Positions 49,579 to 58,584 of a stretch of DNA of 60,535 nt are shown here, piece by piece (the first letter of the stretch is position 1; every line of letters begins with the position of its first letter). Source of the stretch: Sinomicrobium sp. Lineage in GTDB: Bacteria > Bacteroidota > Bacteroidia > Flavobacteriales > Flavobacteriaceae. Under the pieces are notes generated by a model. It was not told the origin of the DNA. It saw only the letters and a program-made list of their open reading frames with translations, and did not search any database. The stretch covers positions 1 to 60,535 of the forward strand of contig JAJUFH010000019.1 of assembly GCA_029266035.1 (NCBI GenBank). The letters run 5' to 3'. The position numbers were made by a program, and so were the translations under genes.

Positions 49579-50298
49579 ATGAACAGGACATTGCTCGGCT
49601 TTATCTTCCTTATGGCAAGTCATAGTGCGTTTTCTCAATTTAGAGAAAATCCGCTGATCAACCTGGAAAACTTCGACAAACAACCTGTGCATTGGGGCTA
49701 TTTTCTCGGAATCAATCAATACAGCTTCAACTTCGACTACAAACAACTAAACGACGACTACAAGGATATACAGGTCAGTAAAAACATCGGGTTTAACGTA
49801 GGACTTATAGGAGACCTCCGCATCAACGATTATATGAACCTACGCCTAGAACCGGGACTGTATTACAATCAAAGGGATCTGTATTATTTAGGTATAACAG
49901 ACGACAACGGTTATTTTAACGAAGTAGACGGCATCAGGGAAGTAAAATCCACTTATATTCACGTTCCGCTATTGCTCAAGGTGAGTACCAAACGCCTGGG
50001 CAACATCAAACCCTATATCGTAGGCGGATTTTCGGGAGCCATCAATCTAGGAAGCAATGCCGACAGTGATCAGGGTATAGAAAGCGGGGAATTCCGAATG
50101 AAAAAATACAGCTATTTCTACGAGATCGGTTTTGGAATAGACTTTTATCTGTACTACTTTAAGTTTTCTCCCTCTATCAGAGGTGTATTTTCACTGAATG
50201 ACGAACACATACCGGACAAAGCCCCAGACAGCCCTTATACCAGTAACCTCAACAATATGCACAGCCGGGGTATTTTTCTCAATTTCACTTTCGAGTAG
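49579..50298 (+). CDS. porT: PorT/SprT-like outer-membrane beta-barrel protein
   Basis: A 239-residue protein with a signal peptide (MNRTLLGFIFLMASHSAFSQ). Its barrel-like strands alternate aromatic and polar residues and end with a C-terminal aromatic strand (GIFLNFTFE). Position right after ubiE and before a tyrosine recombinase gene matches the locus of porT/sprT, a type 9 secretion component. The fold alone (outer-membrane beta-barrel, porin-family) would not prove it, so the name rests on context plus general layout. Together with the isolated GldN-type gene it supports a type 9 secretion system in this genome. Confidence 0.72.
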   Translation: MNRTLLGFIFLMASHSAFSQFRENPLINLENFDKQPVHWGYFLGINQYSFNFDYKQLNDDYKDIQVSKNIGFNVGLIGDLRINDYMNLRLEPGLYYNQRDLYYLGITDDNGYFNEVDGIREVKSTYIHVPLLLKVSTKRLGNIKPYIVGGFSGAINLGSNADSDQGIESGEFRMKKYSYFYEIGFGIDFYLYYFKFSPSIRGVFSLNDEHIPDKAPDSPYTSNLNNMHSRGIFLNFTFE

Positions 50299-50355
50299 TT
50301 GGTTCCTCTTGCTGCAAACCGAGTTCATTAAGGCGAAAAACCTTATCTTTAGCCT

Positions 50356-51258
50356 GTGAATTGGGAACGGGCACTTAAGGATTTCAGGCACTATTTGCAG
50401 ATAGAGAGAGGCTTGTCTGCCAACTCTCTGGAAAACTATTCCCTGGATGTAAAAAAACTGATAGGGTATTTACAGGAGCGCTCTATAAACGAATCCCCTA
50501 TACGTATTTCTCCGGAAAGCCTACAGCGATTTGTCTACGATATCGCCCCAACCGTCAACGCCAGTTCTCAAGCCAGAATACTCTCAGGATTGCGCAGTTT
50601 TTTCAACTACCTCGTCTTTGAAGGCTATAGAGAAAACAACCCTATGGAGTTGATAGAATCGCCCAAAATCGGACGCAAGCTTCCCGACACCTTATCGCAA
50701 CAAGACATAGACCGGATTATCGCAGCCATCGACCTCAGCACTCCCGAAGGAGAGCGCAACCGCGCCATGTTGGAAACCTTGTACAGCTGCGGACTTAGGG
50801 TTTCAGAGCTCACCGCCTTGCGCATTTCCGACCTTTTTTTTGCAGAAGGATTTATCAGGGTTACCGGAAAAGGCGACAAACAGCGCTTCGTGCCCATCGC
50901 TCCGGTTACACAAAATATTATTCAGCGATACAAAAGTGAGATAAGGGTACATATCCAGGCTCAAAAAGGACATGAAGACATACTCTTTCTCAATCGAAGA
51001 GGAAAACAGCTCACTAGAGCCATGGTCTTTACCATCGTAAAGCGGCTTGCCGAAAAAATAAATCTCGGAAAGAGCATCAGTCCACATACCTTTCGTCATT
51101 CCTTTGCCACTCACCTACTTCAAAACGGTGCAGATCTGAGAGCTATTCAGCAAATGTTGGGACACGAAAGCATTACCACCACCGAAATATATATGCATAC
51201 CGACCGCTCTCAACTGGCTGATATTGTGAAAAAATTTCACCCTCGAGGAGCATCCTAA
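50356..51258 (+). CDS. xerD: Tyrosine recombinase XerD-type (GTG start)
   Basis: A 300-residue site-specific recombinase for dimer resolution at dif. The N-terminal core-binding domain (about 1-95) is followed by the catalytic domain with Arg148, His244, Arg247, His270 and nucleophile Tyr279 (HTFRHSFATHLL, LGHESITTTEIYMH). GTG at 50356 gives the standard NWERALKDFRHYLQIERGLS start. Length is that of chromosomal XerC/XerD; no integrative-element genes are nearby, so it is probably the housekeeping recombinase. It converges on the peptide operon with 18 bases between. Confidence 0.93.
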   Translation: MNWERALKDFRHYLQIERGLSANSLENYSLDVKKLIGYLQERSINESPIRISPESLQRFVYDIAPTVNASSQARILSGLRSFFNYLVFEGYRENNPMELIESPKIGRKLPDTLSQQDIDRIIAAIDLSTPEGERNRAMLETLYSCGLRVSELTALRISDLFFAEGFIRVTGKGDKQRFVPIAPVTQNIIQRYKSEIRVHIQAQKGHEDILFLNRRGKQLTRAMVFTIVKRLAEKINLGKSISPHTFRHSFATHLLQNGADLRAIQQMLGHESITTTEIYMHTDRSQLADIVKKFHPRGAS

Positions 51259-51276
51259 AGCACGACCTCAAAAACA

Positions 51277-52455
51277 TTATTTCTTAGATGCCGAAGGCAA
51301 ACTATCCTGATGTAGTGCACCGTACTTTTTCAGTATGGGAAGCACTTCGGGGATAGGCAGCGCTTTCATAATATGTCCTTTGAATCCCTTCATATCTTCT
51401 GCCATAAACAGAGAATTGTATATCGCTTCTTCTGTCGCTTCCAAGACCGCCATAAAAAGCGGAGACATATCGTCGTTGTGCAGCACAGGTGGAGTCATCG
51501 GTTTTTTTGGAGCTTTATAAGGAACAAAGGTGTCTGGATGGGTAGAAAACGCGATAGAATAGTCTCCACTCCCGTTTGATGAAAACGATCCTACAGCACC
51601 AAAGGCAAGGTAGGAGCGTCGAGCCAGTCGCTTGAGATTGCGATCAGACAAAGGAGCATCTGTTGCGATAATTATCATACAAGAACCATCGGCTACATAA
51701 GGGTCCTTTTCCATCATATAGAAGTTTTTCAGTTCTCGTCCCACAGGAGCGCCATTAATACTCAACACTCCCCCAAAATTCGACTGAACCAATACACCTA
51801 CGGTATAGCCCCCCTTTGATGGAGGCAACACCCTAGAGGCGGTACCTATACCTCCCTTAAAGCCCAAAGCTCTCGTGCCTGTACCCGCTCCTATATTGCC
51901 TTCACTTACCGGGCCACTTTTGGCAGCATTTAGGGCTTGCAGCGCATCTTCGCGGGTGACATTCCTACTCCGGATATCGTTGAGATAACCATCGTTAGTC
52001 TCACCTACCACACTGTTTATGGAACGTACAGTTTCATTGCCCGGGAGTGCTAACATATAATCTAACAAACCGTCAGCTACGGCAGGTACGCTCAAAGTAT
52101 TGGTCAGCAAAATAGGTGTTTCCAGTGTTCCGAGCTCTTCAATTTGCGACAGGCCGATAGATTTCCCAAAGCCATTGCCCACATATACCGCTGCAGGCAC
52201 TTTTTGCTGAAAAACATTTCCCTGATGCGGAATTATAGCGGTAACCCCCGTGCGCACATCATCTCCTTCTATCAAGGTTCTATGTCCTACCTTTACTCCG
52301 GGCACATCGGTAATAGCATTCCATTTTCCGGTGGGCAATATACCCGTCTGCAGTCCAAAATCCCTTGCACGTCCGCGTTTAACCCCCTCTTGTGCCGACA
52401 CCACTGTAGTACATATCACAACACTCAGTAAAGCGAGCCACTTTATTTTAATCAT
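51277..52455 (-). CDS. P1 family peptidase (DmpA/BapA-type, exported)
   Basis: A 392-residue Ntn-hydrolase-like aminopeptidase/D-esterase. Signal peptide ends near TVVSAQ (residue 21). The precursor should self-cleave at Gly257-Ser258 (ADG-SCMIIIATDAPL), freeing the nucleophile Ser258 as in DmpA and BapA. GNIGAGTGTRALGFKGGIGTASR is the second family block. Relatives remove N-terminal D- or beta-amino acids from peptides. It is last in the seven-gene operon; the upstream gene's stop is 32 bases away. A longer start at 52488 overlaps that stop as TAATG, so coupling with a longer N-region is an alternative. Confidence 0.92.
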   Translation of the reverse strand: MIKIKWLALLSVVICTTVVSAQEGVKRGRARDFGLQTGILPTGKWNAITDVPGVKVGHRTLIEGDDVRTGVTAIIPHQGNVFQQKVPAAVYVGNGFGKSIGLSQIEELGTLETPILLTNTLSVPAVADGLLDYMLALPGNETVRSINSVVGETNDGYLNDIRSRNVTREDALQALNAAKSGPVSEGNIGAGTGTRALGFKGGIGTASRVLPPSKGGYTVGVLVQSNFGGVLSINGAPVGRELKNFYMMEKDPYVADGSCMIIIATDAPLSDRNLKRLARRSYLAFGAVGSFSSNGSGDYSIAFSTHPDTFVPYKAPKKPMTPPVLHNDDMSPLFMAVLEATEEAIYNSLFMAEDMKGFKGHIMKALPIPEVLPILKKYGALHQDSLPSASKK

Positions 52456-52487
52456 CCTATTTGTTTTTAGCAAATGGTTTATAAACA

Positions 52488-53855
52488 TTAATCTTCCAGA
52501 TAGCTCAGCAATGCCCTATAGACCGGCACTCCCTTAGTACTATTTGTCATAATTACCAGTCCGTTGCCCGTTTCCGGATTGTATTCAGAAATACACCTAA
52601 AACCATTGCCATTCGAACCGGTATGCCCCACTCGCAAACCTCCTGAATCCAATCGATCTATACGCAATGCAAGTCCGAAATGCCTAGTTCCTGTCGCTGT
52701 TCTGTCTCGGCGAGGAAGAATGGCTGTACTGTTGGTGTCGTATTGAGGAGTGGTCATTGTTTTCCACAGTGTTTCTTCCAGCGAATAAGGAGCCGAACGG
52801 TCCGTTTTCATCAGTTCTAACAGAAAATGAGCGTATTCTACAGGGGTAGCATAGAGGGTAAATGCGGCATTGAATTCCTTGTAAACGCGTCTTTTTTTAC
52901 GTCTTAAATCACCTGTATTTCCGTGTCCATCAGCATAGGTCTCGTTGTATTCGTCTTGCCAGATATAGTGGCTATGCGTCATCCCCAGAGGTTTAAGTAG
53001 CGACTCGTACATAAGGCTGTCCATTTCAGAAGAGCTACTTATTCCGAGTATTTTTTCTACGGTTCGCTGTAAAAACAATATCCCTTCTCCCGAGTACTTG
53101 TGCTTGGTACCGGGCTCAAAAAGAACAGGGATAGGTCCTCCTTTCTTCCGCCCTCCCGGACGCCAATTGGGAAATCCAGAAGTATGGGTCAACACCATAC
53201 GCGCTGTGATTTTTCGATGTCTCGGATCTTCGGTATAGTCTTTTCCAAGGTATTCCACCAAAGGAGTGTCGAGATCTAGCTTGCCTTCTTCTACCAGTTT
53301 AAGCGCAAAATAAGCAAATAGTGGCTTAGACATAGAACAGGCTTCAAATACAGTAGACACATCCACTTTACTTGTCGGATCTGTAATATTCTTCAATCCG
53401 TATTGCAAATCAGAAGTCACCTTGTGATCTTTGATAAGCGCTATAGAAACTCCGGGAACATTATTGGCTATCATATACCTCGGTGCTACCAAATCGGCAA
53501 GTGTTTCCAGAGGGATATCTTTAAAGTTATTCAAATACTCCGGAAGCTCTTCACCTATCTCAGCACTTTCTCCATATCGCTCTACGACCAGTATATTTTC
53601 TCCGTTTTTCTTTTTTGCCGAAAAGTTTATGTTTAGTCCCGACACCTTCCACTGCCCTTTTCCTGCCTCTTCAATCAAGGAAATAGTATTTCCCATACTA
53701 AAGCGCTCCGATTCGATAAGGATATCCACCTCATCGGTCACCTTGTAATAACCTTCCAATTCTTTTAAATCAGTTATCGCCTCTTCTCGCTGTGCATATA
53801 CACTGAAACAAAGGCAAAGGACTATCGCAAACGACAGCGGCTTAAATAGCTTCAT
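52488..53855 (-). CDS. Exported serine hydrolase, beta-lactamase/class C fold, with extra N-terminal domain
   Basis: A 455-residue protein with signal peptide (ending SVYAQ). An N-terminal extension (about 25-105) is of a type found before some serine hydrolases. A beta-lactamase fold follows, with Ser174-x-x-Lys177 (SMSK) and the HTG box in VGHTGSNGNG. HTSGFPNW is typical of class C-like esterases and D-aminopeptidases. Likely an extracytoplasmic esterase, D-amino-acid amidase or peptidase; antibiotic hydrolysis is less likely. It shares its operon with a second, only distantly similar serine hydrolase. Confidence 0.87.
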   Translation of the reverse strand: MKLFKPLSFAIVLCLCFSVYAQREEAITDLKELEGYYKVTDEVDILIESERFSMGNTISLIEEAGKGQWKVSGLNINFSAKKKNGENILVVERYGESAEIGEELPEYLNNFKDIPLETLADLVAPRYMIANNVPGVSIALIKDHKVTSDLQYGLKNITDPTSKVDVSTVFEACSMSKPLFAYFALKLVEEGKLDLDTPLVEYLGKDYTEDPRHRKITARMVLTHTSGFPNWRPGGRKKGGPIPVLFEPGTKHKYSGEGILFLQRTVEKILGISSSSEMDSLMYESLLKPLGMTHSHYIWQDEYNETYADGHGNTGDLRRKKRRVYKEFNAAFTLYATPVEYAHFLLELMKTDRSAPYSLEETLWKTMTTPQYDTNSTAILPRRDRTATGTRHFGLALRIDRLDSGGLRVGHTGSNGNGFRCISEYNPETGNGLVIMTNSTKGVPVYRALLSYLED

Positions 53856-53882
53856 CTATCTATAATTTTTTATTTGCATCTA

Positions 53883-54902
53883 CTACTTGTACATTTCGAT
53901 AAGGATTTTCCCGTCTTCGGTTACAGCACCTCTGTACATCCCTCTCGTGTTAAAAGGCATAGCGATATTTCCCTTATTGTCTATGGCAATCATACCTCCC
54001 GTTCCGCCCATATCACCAATTTTTCGGATAACTTCAGCGCTTGCTTCAGTTACTGATGCATTGTTATACTCCATTTGCGCCTCAACATCATAAGCCGCTA
54101 CATTTCGGATATAAAATTCTCCCCAACCGGTACAAGATACCGCCACCTGTTTTCCGGCATAGTTTCCGGCACCGATAATGGGCGAATCTCCGATTCGACC
54201 AAATTGTTTGTTCACCATTCCTCCAGTAGAAGTTCCGGCAGCTAGGTTACCGTTTTTGTCCAAAGCAACAGCGCCTACTGTTCCGTGTTTTTCATCGTGA
54301 TCGAGGACAATTTTGGTAGAATCTCTTTTGAGTATACGCTTTAGTTGTTTACTACGACGATCTGTCATAAAATAAGACGGATCTACGATATCCAGTTTTC
54401 CACTTTCAGCAAATTGTTCTGCTCCCTTTCCTACCAGCATGACGTGCTCAGACTTTTCCATCACCAGCCTTGCTGCCTTAATAGGGTTTTTTATCGTAGT
54501 TACTCCGGCTACAGCTCCCGCATTGCGGTCGGGTCCCCACATAATAGAGGCATCCAATTCATTTTTCCCTTCATGTGTAAGTACAGCTCCCTTACCTGCA
54601 TTAAAGAGTGAATCGTTTTCCAGCTCAATAATAGCTGCCTCTACCATATCCAACCCAGTCTTCCCCGACTTCCACTGCTCGTATCCTGCGGATAGGGCAG
54701 CTTCCAAACCTTCTCTATAGGCCTTTTCCCGTTCCGGAGTCATTTTCTCTTTGGTGATGGTACCGGCTCCTCCGTGAATGACGAGCACATAGCGCTCGGT
54801 ATTTTGATCTTGGACATCGTCTGTTTTACCACTGTCTTCTTTGTTGCTATTTCCGCAAGCAAAAAGGGACAAGCTCAATAAAATTACAAATAAGTGTTTC
54901 AT
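53883..54902 (-). CDS. Isoaspartyl peptidase/L-asparaginase, type-2 Ntn lipoprotein
   Basis: A 339-residue Ntn-hydrolase. The catalytic threonine Thr208 (KHG-TVGAVALDKNGN) becomes the N-terminus of the small subunit after autoproteolysis. VIHGGAGTI and AGKGAVLTHEG are family blocks. The N-terminus LSLFAC gives a lipobox Cys16, so the enzyme is probably anchored in the envelope and not cytoplasmic. It hydrolyses beta-aspartyl dipeptides and L-asparagine. It suits the last step of cyanophycin or isoaspartyl peptide breakdown alongside the S51 enzyme two positions upstream in transcription. Confidence 0.94.
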   Translation of the reverse strand: MKHLFVILLSLSLFACGNSNKEDSGKTDDVQDQNTERYVLVIHGGAGTITKEKMTPEREKAYREGLEAALSAGYEQWKSGKTGLDMVEAAIIELENDSLFNAGKGAVLTHEGKNELDASIMWGPDRNAGAVAGVTTIKNPIKAARLVMEKSEHVMLVGKGAEQFAESGKLDIVDPSYFMTDRRSKQLKRILKRDSTKIVLDHDEKHGTVGAVALDKNGNLAAGTSTGGMVNKQFGRIGDSPIIGAGNYAGKQVAVSCTGWGEFYIRNVAAYDVEAQMEYNNASVTEASAEVIRKIGDMGGTGGMIAIDNKGNIAMPFNTRGMYRGAVTEDGKILIEMYK

Positions 54903-54944
54903 AGATTTAAAGTTATGGTTTGTAAAGCAAAGAAACTGAATTCT

Positions 54945-56558
54945 TTAGTTTTCTGAAAACTTGTAAACATCTCCGGCTTTGAGTACTGTCTTTTCCAGTT
55001 CTTTATCCGGGTTGCCAGGATCCGCGCGATAAACCGTTACTGTATTGGCCCCTACCACTCGAAACTCGTTTCCGGTAACTATAGTCGCTGTGTTTTCGTC
55101 TATGCCTACACCCAACAGCTCAGGATTATTGCGAACGGCTATTTCAAGGCGCTGCGAACGTTTTCTCTCACTAAAATGCTGATCTACGATCACCTCCGTC
55201 CAAAGCCCCAAACCTTGATACATTACCGGAAGTAACAGTCCGCTCATCTTTTTGCTGCTGCTTATCATTACCTTCGACATTATTCCCGCACCGGCACTGG
55301 TACCACCTATCGGGACACCCTCTTTATGTCTCTTTTGAATATCGTCGACCAATCCGGCCTTCTCAAGTCGCGTTTTAAGCAGGGTTTGTCCACCACCTGG
55401 CATCCAGATCATATCGCACTCTTTGATGTATTTAAGCGCTTGTTTTGGGTTGTCGAGATTCAACACCCATATATCTTTATACCCCAATCTCTTATATATA
55501 TCTAAGTAATAGTTTGTTCTTCTTTCAATACTTTTCGAACCAGAAGCATAAGGGATAATCAGCAATTTCGGGTCTTTAACCGTAGTGAGTTTCAAAAATT
55601 CATCTTTCAGTATTTCCTCTTCAAGTGCCTCGGTCAGGGTTCCTCCCCCTTGAACTATAAGCCCTCCTTCGCCATTTCCGAACAGATAGTTGGCCACCGT
55701 TCCGGCTATTTGCTTATTGCTGTGGCGCACTGCCGGGGCCATTTCAAACTTCCAGTTGAAAGGAACTCCTTCTTTGGCTGCCAGGGCTTTTCCCTCAGCA
55801 TAAAATTTCTTCGCCCTCGCTACTCTGTCTCGACCTTGTTTTAAAGCTTCGGTGGACTTTCGCAAGTCTTCTCTGCTGTATACCGTATCTGCCGTTCCGA
55901 CCATCACAGTAAAGTCTCTGCCCAAAAACTTCCTGATATTCTCTTTTGGAAGCTCGGTATTTTTGAGTCCATAAGGATAATTCACCTCGTAATCGGGCAT
56001 GGTATAGTAGCCCGCAGATGAAGAAACAATACGAGAGGCTCGGTTGTTTGGAACATACATCATAAAGCGGTGCACAAACTGAGACCCAGCAGAAAAACCG
56101 TACAAGATATAGTTTTTATTGACATTTCCCGTTTGCGATTTGACATAGTCGAACAGCGGTTCTATTACGGAAAAAGTACGATCTTTGACAGCTACTGTAT
56201 TGCCGTCGCGAGTAAACACGCCTCCCTGGTGGTAGTCGCGTGAATTGGGAAATTGCTCTTTAGAAAATTCTGGCACTATAAGTATAAACCCGTAGCGCTT
56301 GGCATACTCCAACATATTGTCTCTGTAGCCAACGGCATTGCGACCGTTGCCGTGCATGGTAAAAAACACCGGAGCATTCTTTTTGTTCTCGGGGATATGA
56401 TACCAAACCGTAATCGGCTTGTCGGCAAGAGGTGCATAATCGGTATATACAAAACTGCCGGTTCCGGGTTCTAGAGAATCCGATGCTTCGGCAGCTGTGC
56501 CGTGGAGGGCTGCAATCAAAAACAGACCGCTAAAAATTATTGAAATGTACTTCTTCAT
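54945..56558 (-). CDS. Fusion of an alpha/beta-hydrolase and a cyanophycinase-type S51 peptidase
   Basis: A 537-residue exported protein (signal peptide ends near GTAAEA). Residues about 35-295 form an alpha/beta-hydrolase with oxyanion MHGNGRN, nucleophile Ser156 in GFSAG and a candidate His279. Residues about 300-535 form an S51 domain with nucleophile Ser421 in GGTSAGAGIMSK, DQHF at 459-462 and GIDENTA near 485, all cyanophycinase traits. Cyanophycinase splits multi-L-arginyl-poly-aspartate into beta-Asp-Arg. Both active sites look intact. The esterase-like half might cleave a side group or anchor. I do not know a characterised protein with this exact order. Confidence 0.83.
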   Translation of the reverse strand: MKKYISIIFSGLFLIAALHGTAAEASDSLEPGTGSFVYTDYAPLADKPITVWYHIPENKKNAPVFFTMHGNGRNAVGYRDNMLEYAKRYGFILIVPEFSKEQFPNSRDYHQGGVFTRDGNTVAVKDRTFSVIEPLFDYVKSQTGNVNKNYILYGFSAGSQFVHRFMMYVPNNRASRIVSSSAGYYTMPDYEVNYPYGLKNTELPKENIRKFLGRDFTVMVGTADTVYSREDLRKSTEALKQGRDRVARAKKFYAEGKALAAKEGVPFNWKFEMAPAVRHSNKQIAGTVANYLFGNGEGGLIVQGGGTLTEALEEEILKDEFLKLTTVKDPKLLIIPYASGSKSIERRTNYYLDIYKRLGYKDIWVLNLDNPKQALKYIKECDMIWMPGGGQTLLKTRLEKAGLVDDIQKRHKEGVPIGGTSAGAGIMSKVMISSSKKMSGLLLPVMYQGLGLWTEVIVDQHFSERKRSQRLEIAVRNNPELLGVGIDENTATIVTGNEFRVVGANTVTVYRADPGNPDKELEKTVLKAGDVYKFSEN

Positions 56559-56598
56559 TATTTTAAATTTGTGTTTTGGTTGTAACTACAATTGGTCT

Positions 56599-57369
56599 TT
56601 ACAGCTTTTCGGCAATACCAAAAGGTTTGAGCTTATCAGCGTTGGCGTGCTTGACGAGTGCTCTTGCCAAGACATTGGTGGGGTTGATCATCACAAGTCC
56701 TTTCTCTATCTCTGAAGTAATGACGAGGGGAATCTCGGTGCAGCCTAATACAACTGCTTCAGCTCCCTTCTCTTTCAGGTAATCTATAGCGAGATCTAAA
56801 TTTGCCTTGGCCTGAGGATGAAAAGGGCGGTTGGTCGATTTGATACCGTATTCCGGATGATAAATCGCCGGATGCACAATTTCTTCCTGCATTTGAGAAG
56901 TGACCTCTACAGGTTCGAACCCGCCAGCCTTTATCACATTTGCATAGAGTTTATACTTGTAGGTTCCGGTGGTTGAAAGCACTCCTATCTTAGAAAAATG
57001 CGAGAAATGAGTTCTGATAAGGTCGATGGTTTCCTCTATCATATGGAGCAATTTTATCCGGCTACCCTTCTTCTCCAGCTCTTCTTTGACAACCGAGAAT
57101 ATCGCTGGAGCATGAGCCGTATTACACGGAATACCCGCAACGGTTGCACCCTGACTTTCCAGATTCACAATTATTCTGGCTATGCTATATCCCGGATTTT
57201 CCGATATCTTCCCAAGAAGAAACTCTGTGCGATCCTGGATTTGCGAAGACATCGAATACAGCATGGTATCGATATAGTCTTGGTCTTTTCCCGCCAGGGT
57301 ATTGTCGTATACATTTTGCAAAAGATCGACTCCTGCATACGGGCCCACGCCTCCCACTATTCCTATCAT
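56599..57369 (-). CDS. Aspartate/glutamate racemase family
   Basis: A 256-residue cytoplasmic PLP-independent racemase, the only operon product without an export signal. The two catalytic cysteines are Cys82 (GIPCNTAHAP) and Cys210 (VLGCTEIPL). GIVGGVGPYAG is the family's start. Specificity for aspartate versus glutamate is not decided by these motifs, though NTAH is common in aspartate racemases. In this operon it may convert D-Asp released from peptides to L-Asp, or the reverse. Other racemase-superfamily activities (hydantoin, maleate isomerase) are alternatives. Confidence 0.88.
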   Translation of the reverse strand: MIGIVGGVGPYAGVDLLQNVYDNTLAGKDQDYIDTMLYSMSSQIQDRTEFLLGKISENPGYSIARIIVNLESQGATVAGIPCNTAHAPAIFSVVKEELEKKGSRIKLLHMIEETIDLIRTHFSHFSKIGVLSTTGTYKYKLYANVIKAGGFEPVEVTSQMQEEIVHPAIYHPEYGIKSTNRPFHPQAKANLDLAIDYLKEKGAEAVVLGCTEIPLVITSEIEKGLVMINPTNVLARALVKHANADKLKPFGIAEKL

Positions 57370-57421
57370 AAATTAGTGTTTACAAGTCTTACAACAAGCT
57401 TGTGGCAATGTTCAAGAACTG

Positions 57422-58552
57422 TTATAAATTATTGTTTATCACCTTGTATGGTTCTATCTTGGCATCCAACACCAATTTAAACAACCTCCCCATATTGGTT
57501 GCCGAAATAGTATTTCCTTTTATACTGCTGTCTACGCGGTGTACAAAAACCATATTCCACTCCGGAATCACCATGAGTCGCTGCCCTCTGGCTCCTTGTG
57601 CAGAATAGGTTCCTTCGGGCACGGTGACCTTTGGCATATGAGGAACCCTCGGATTGTCTCCTCTAGCCACCCACCAGAGATAACCATAACCTGGTCTACC
57701 ATACAAGGTAGCATCTGAGCTATAACGTGTAATCTGATGTACCCAGTTGCTGTCTACTACTTGTTGTCCGTTCCACTTTCCGTTGTTGAGCATCAACCAG
57801 CCAAACCGAGCGAGATCTCGGGCAGTGATTTTAAAGGGGTAGGCTCTGTGTTCAGACGCATCACCGGTTACATACCTGCCGTCGGAAGGCACAAAATCTT
57901 CCATACCTATAGGTTTAGCTATATCTTCGTAAAGTGCCTCAAAAAAATCCTTTTTGGTCTCTTGCGCAAAAATGGTTTCCAGAACATTAAAATCCCAGTT
58001 ATTGTAATACCAAAATGTCCCTGCCTTATGAGAATGTCTCGCAGGCTTGCGCTTTCTCATTCCTTTTGTCTCGTACAAAGCCGGGTGATATATCCCCGAA
58101 CGAGCTTTCAAACAATCGCGCACAGTAGCTTTCTTCTCCTCTTTGGTCAGCCCTTCTACATCGTCTATATTCAAATCGGCCATAGTAGCATCAATATCTA
58201 TGGTGCCGTCTTTTATGTACTTTCCGTACAGTGTACTCATAAAACTCTTTCGCACAGAATGCGTATTGATCTTTTGATCTACATCTCCCCATTGATAGAG
58301 TACCTTTCCGTCTACTATCACCATTATAGCTGCGGTGTGAAAAGTACTGGCCAACTTTCCTACTTCCTCTAGTTTCTCTTTTGAAAAACCAAGTGTCTCA
58401 GGATTGTCTACTACTTCCCAGCTTTTTCCCGGATAGTGTACATTTCCGACATTTGACTGAGCCGACAAATCGGCGATTCCAAAAAACAGCAATCCAACCA
58501 GTGCAGCTCTCCAGAGGCCGAACATACGGCTTACAATATTGTTTAGTTTCAT
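57422..58552 (-). CDS. Second exported serine hydrolase, beta-lactamase fold
   Basis: A 376-residue protein with a signal peptide ending near IADLSAQ. The nucleophile motif Ser99-Val-Arg-Lys102 (SVRK), YYNNWDFNVL and RARSG-like loops (CLKARSGIYHP) place it in the beta-lactamase-related serine hydrolases of esterase type. It lacks the N-terminal extension of the other copy (52488-53855). Two active serine hydrolases in one operon suggest different bonds or stereochemistry. Exact substrate unknown. Confidence 0.86.
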   Translation of the reverse strand: MKLNNIVSRMFGLWRAALVGLLFFGIADLSAQSNVGNVHYPGKSWEVVDNPETLGFSKEKLEEVGKLASTFHTAAIMVIVDGKVLYQWGDVDQKINTHSVRKSFMSTLYGKYIKDGTIDIDATMADLNIDDVEGLTKEEKKATVRDCLKARSGIYHPALYETKGMRKRKPARHSHKAGTFWYYNNWDFNVLETIFAQETKKDFFEALYEDIAKPIGMEDFVPSDGRYVTGDASEHRAYPFKITARDLARFGWLMLNNGKWNGQQVVDSNWVHQITRYSSDATLYGRPGYGYLWWVARGDNPRVPHMPKVTVPEGTYSAQGARGQRLMVIPEWNMVFVHRVDSSIKGNTISATNMGRLFKLVLDAKIEPYKVINNNL

Positions 58553-58584
58553 AAAAAAGTGTTGTTTAGTTTTATGTTTGTGGT

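Noticed and set aside
50356-51258. Integron or mobile-element integrase
   Set aside because: Length and motifs are those of chromosomal XerD, next to ubiE and porT; no attachment site or cargo seen.
57737-58372. 211-residue open frame antisense to a serine hydrolase
   Set aside because: Shadow frame; no domain and no promoter.
52488-58552. Beta-lactam resistance role for the two serine hydrolases
   Set aside because: The motifs fit esterase/D-peptidase branches of the fold and the context is peptide breakdown.
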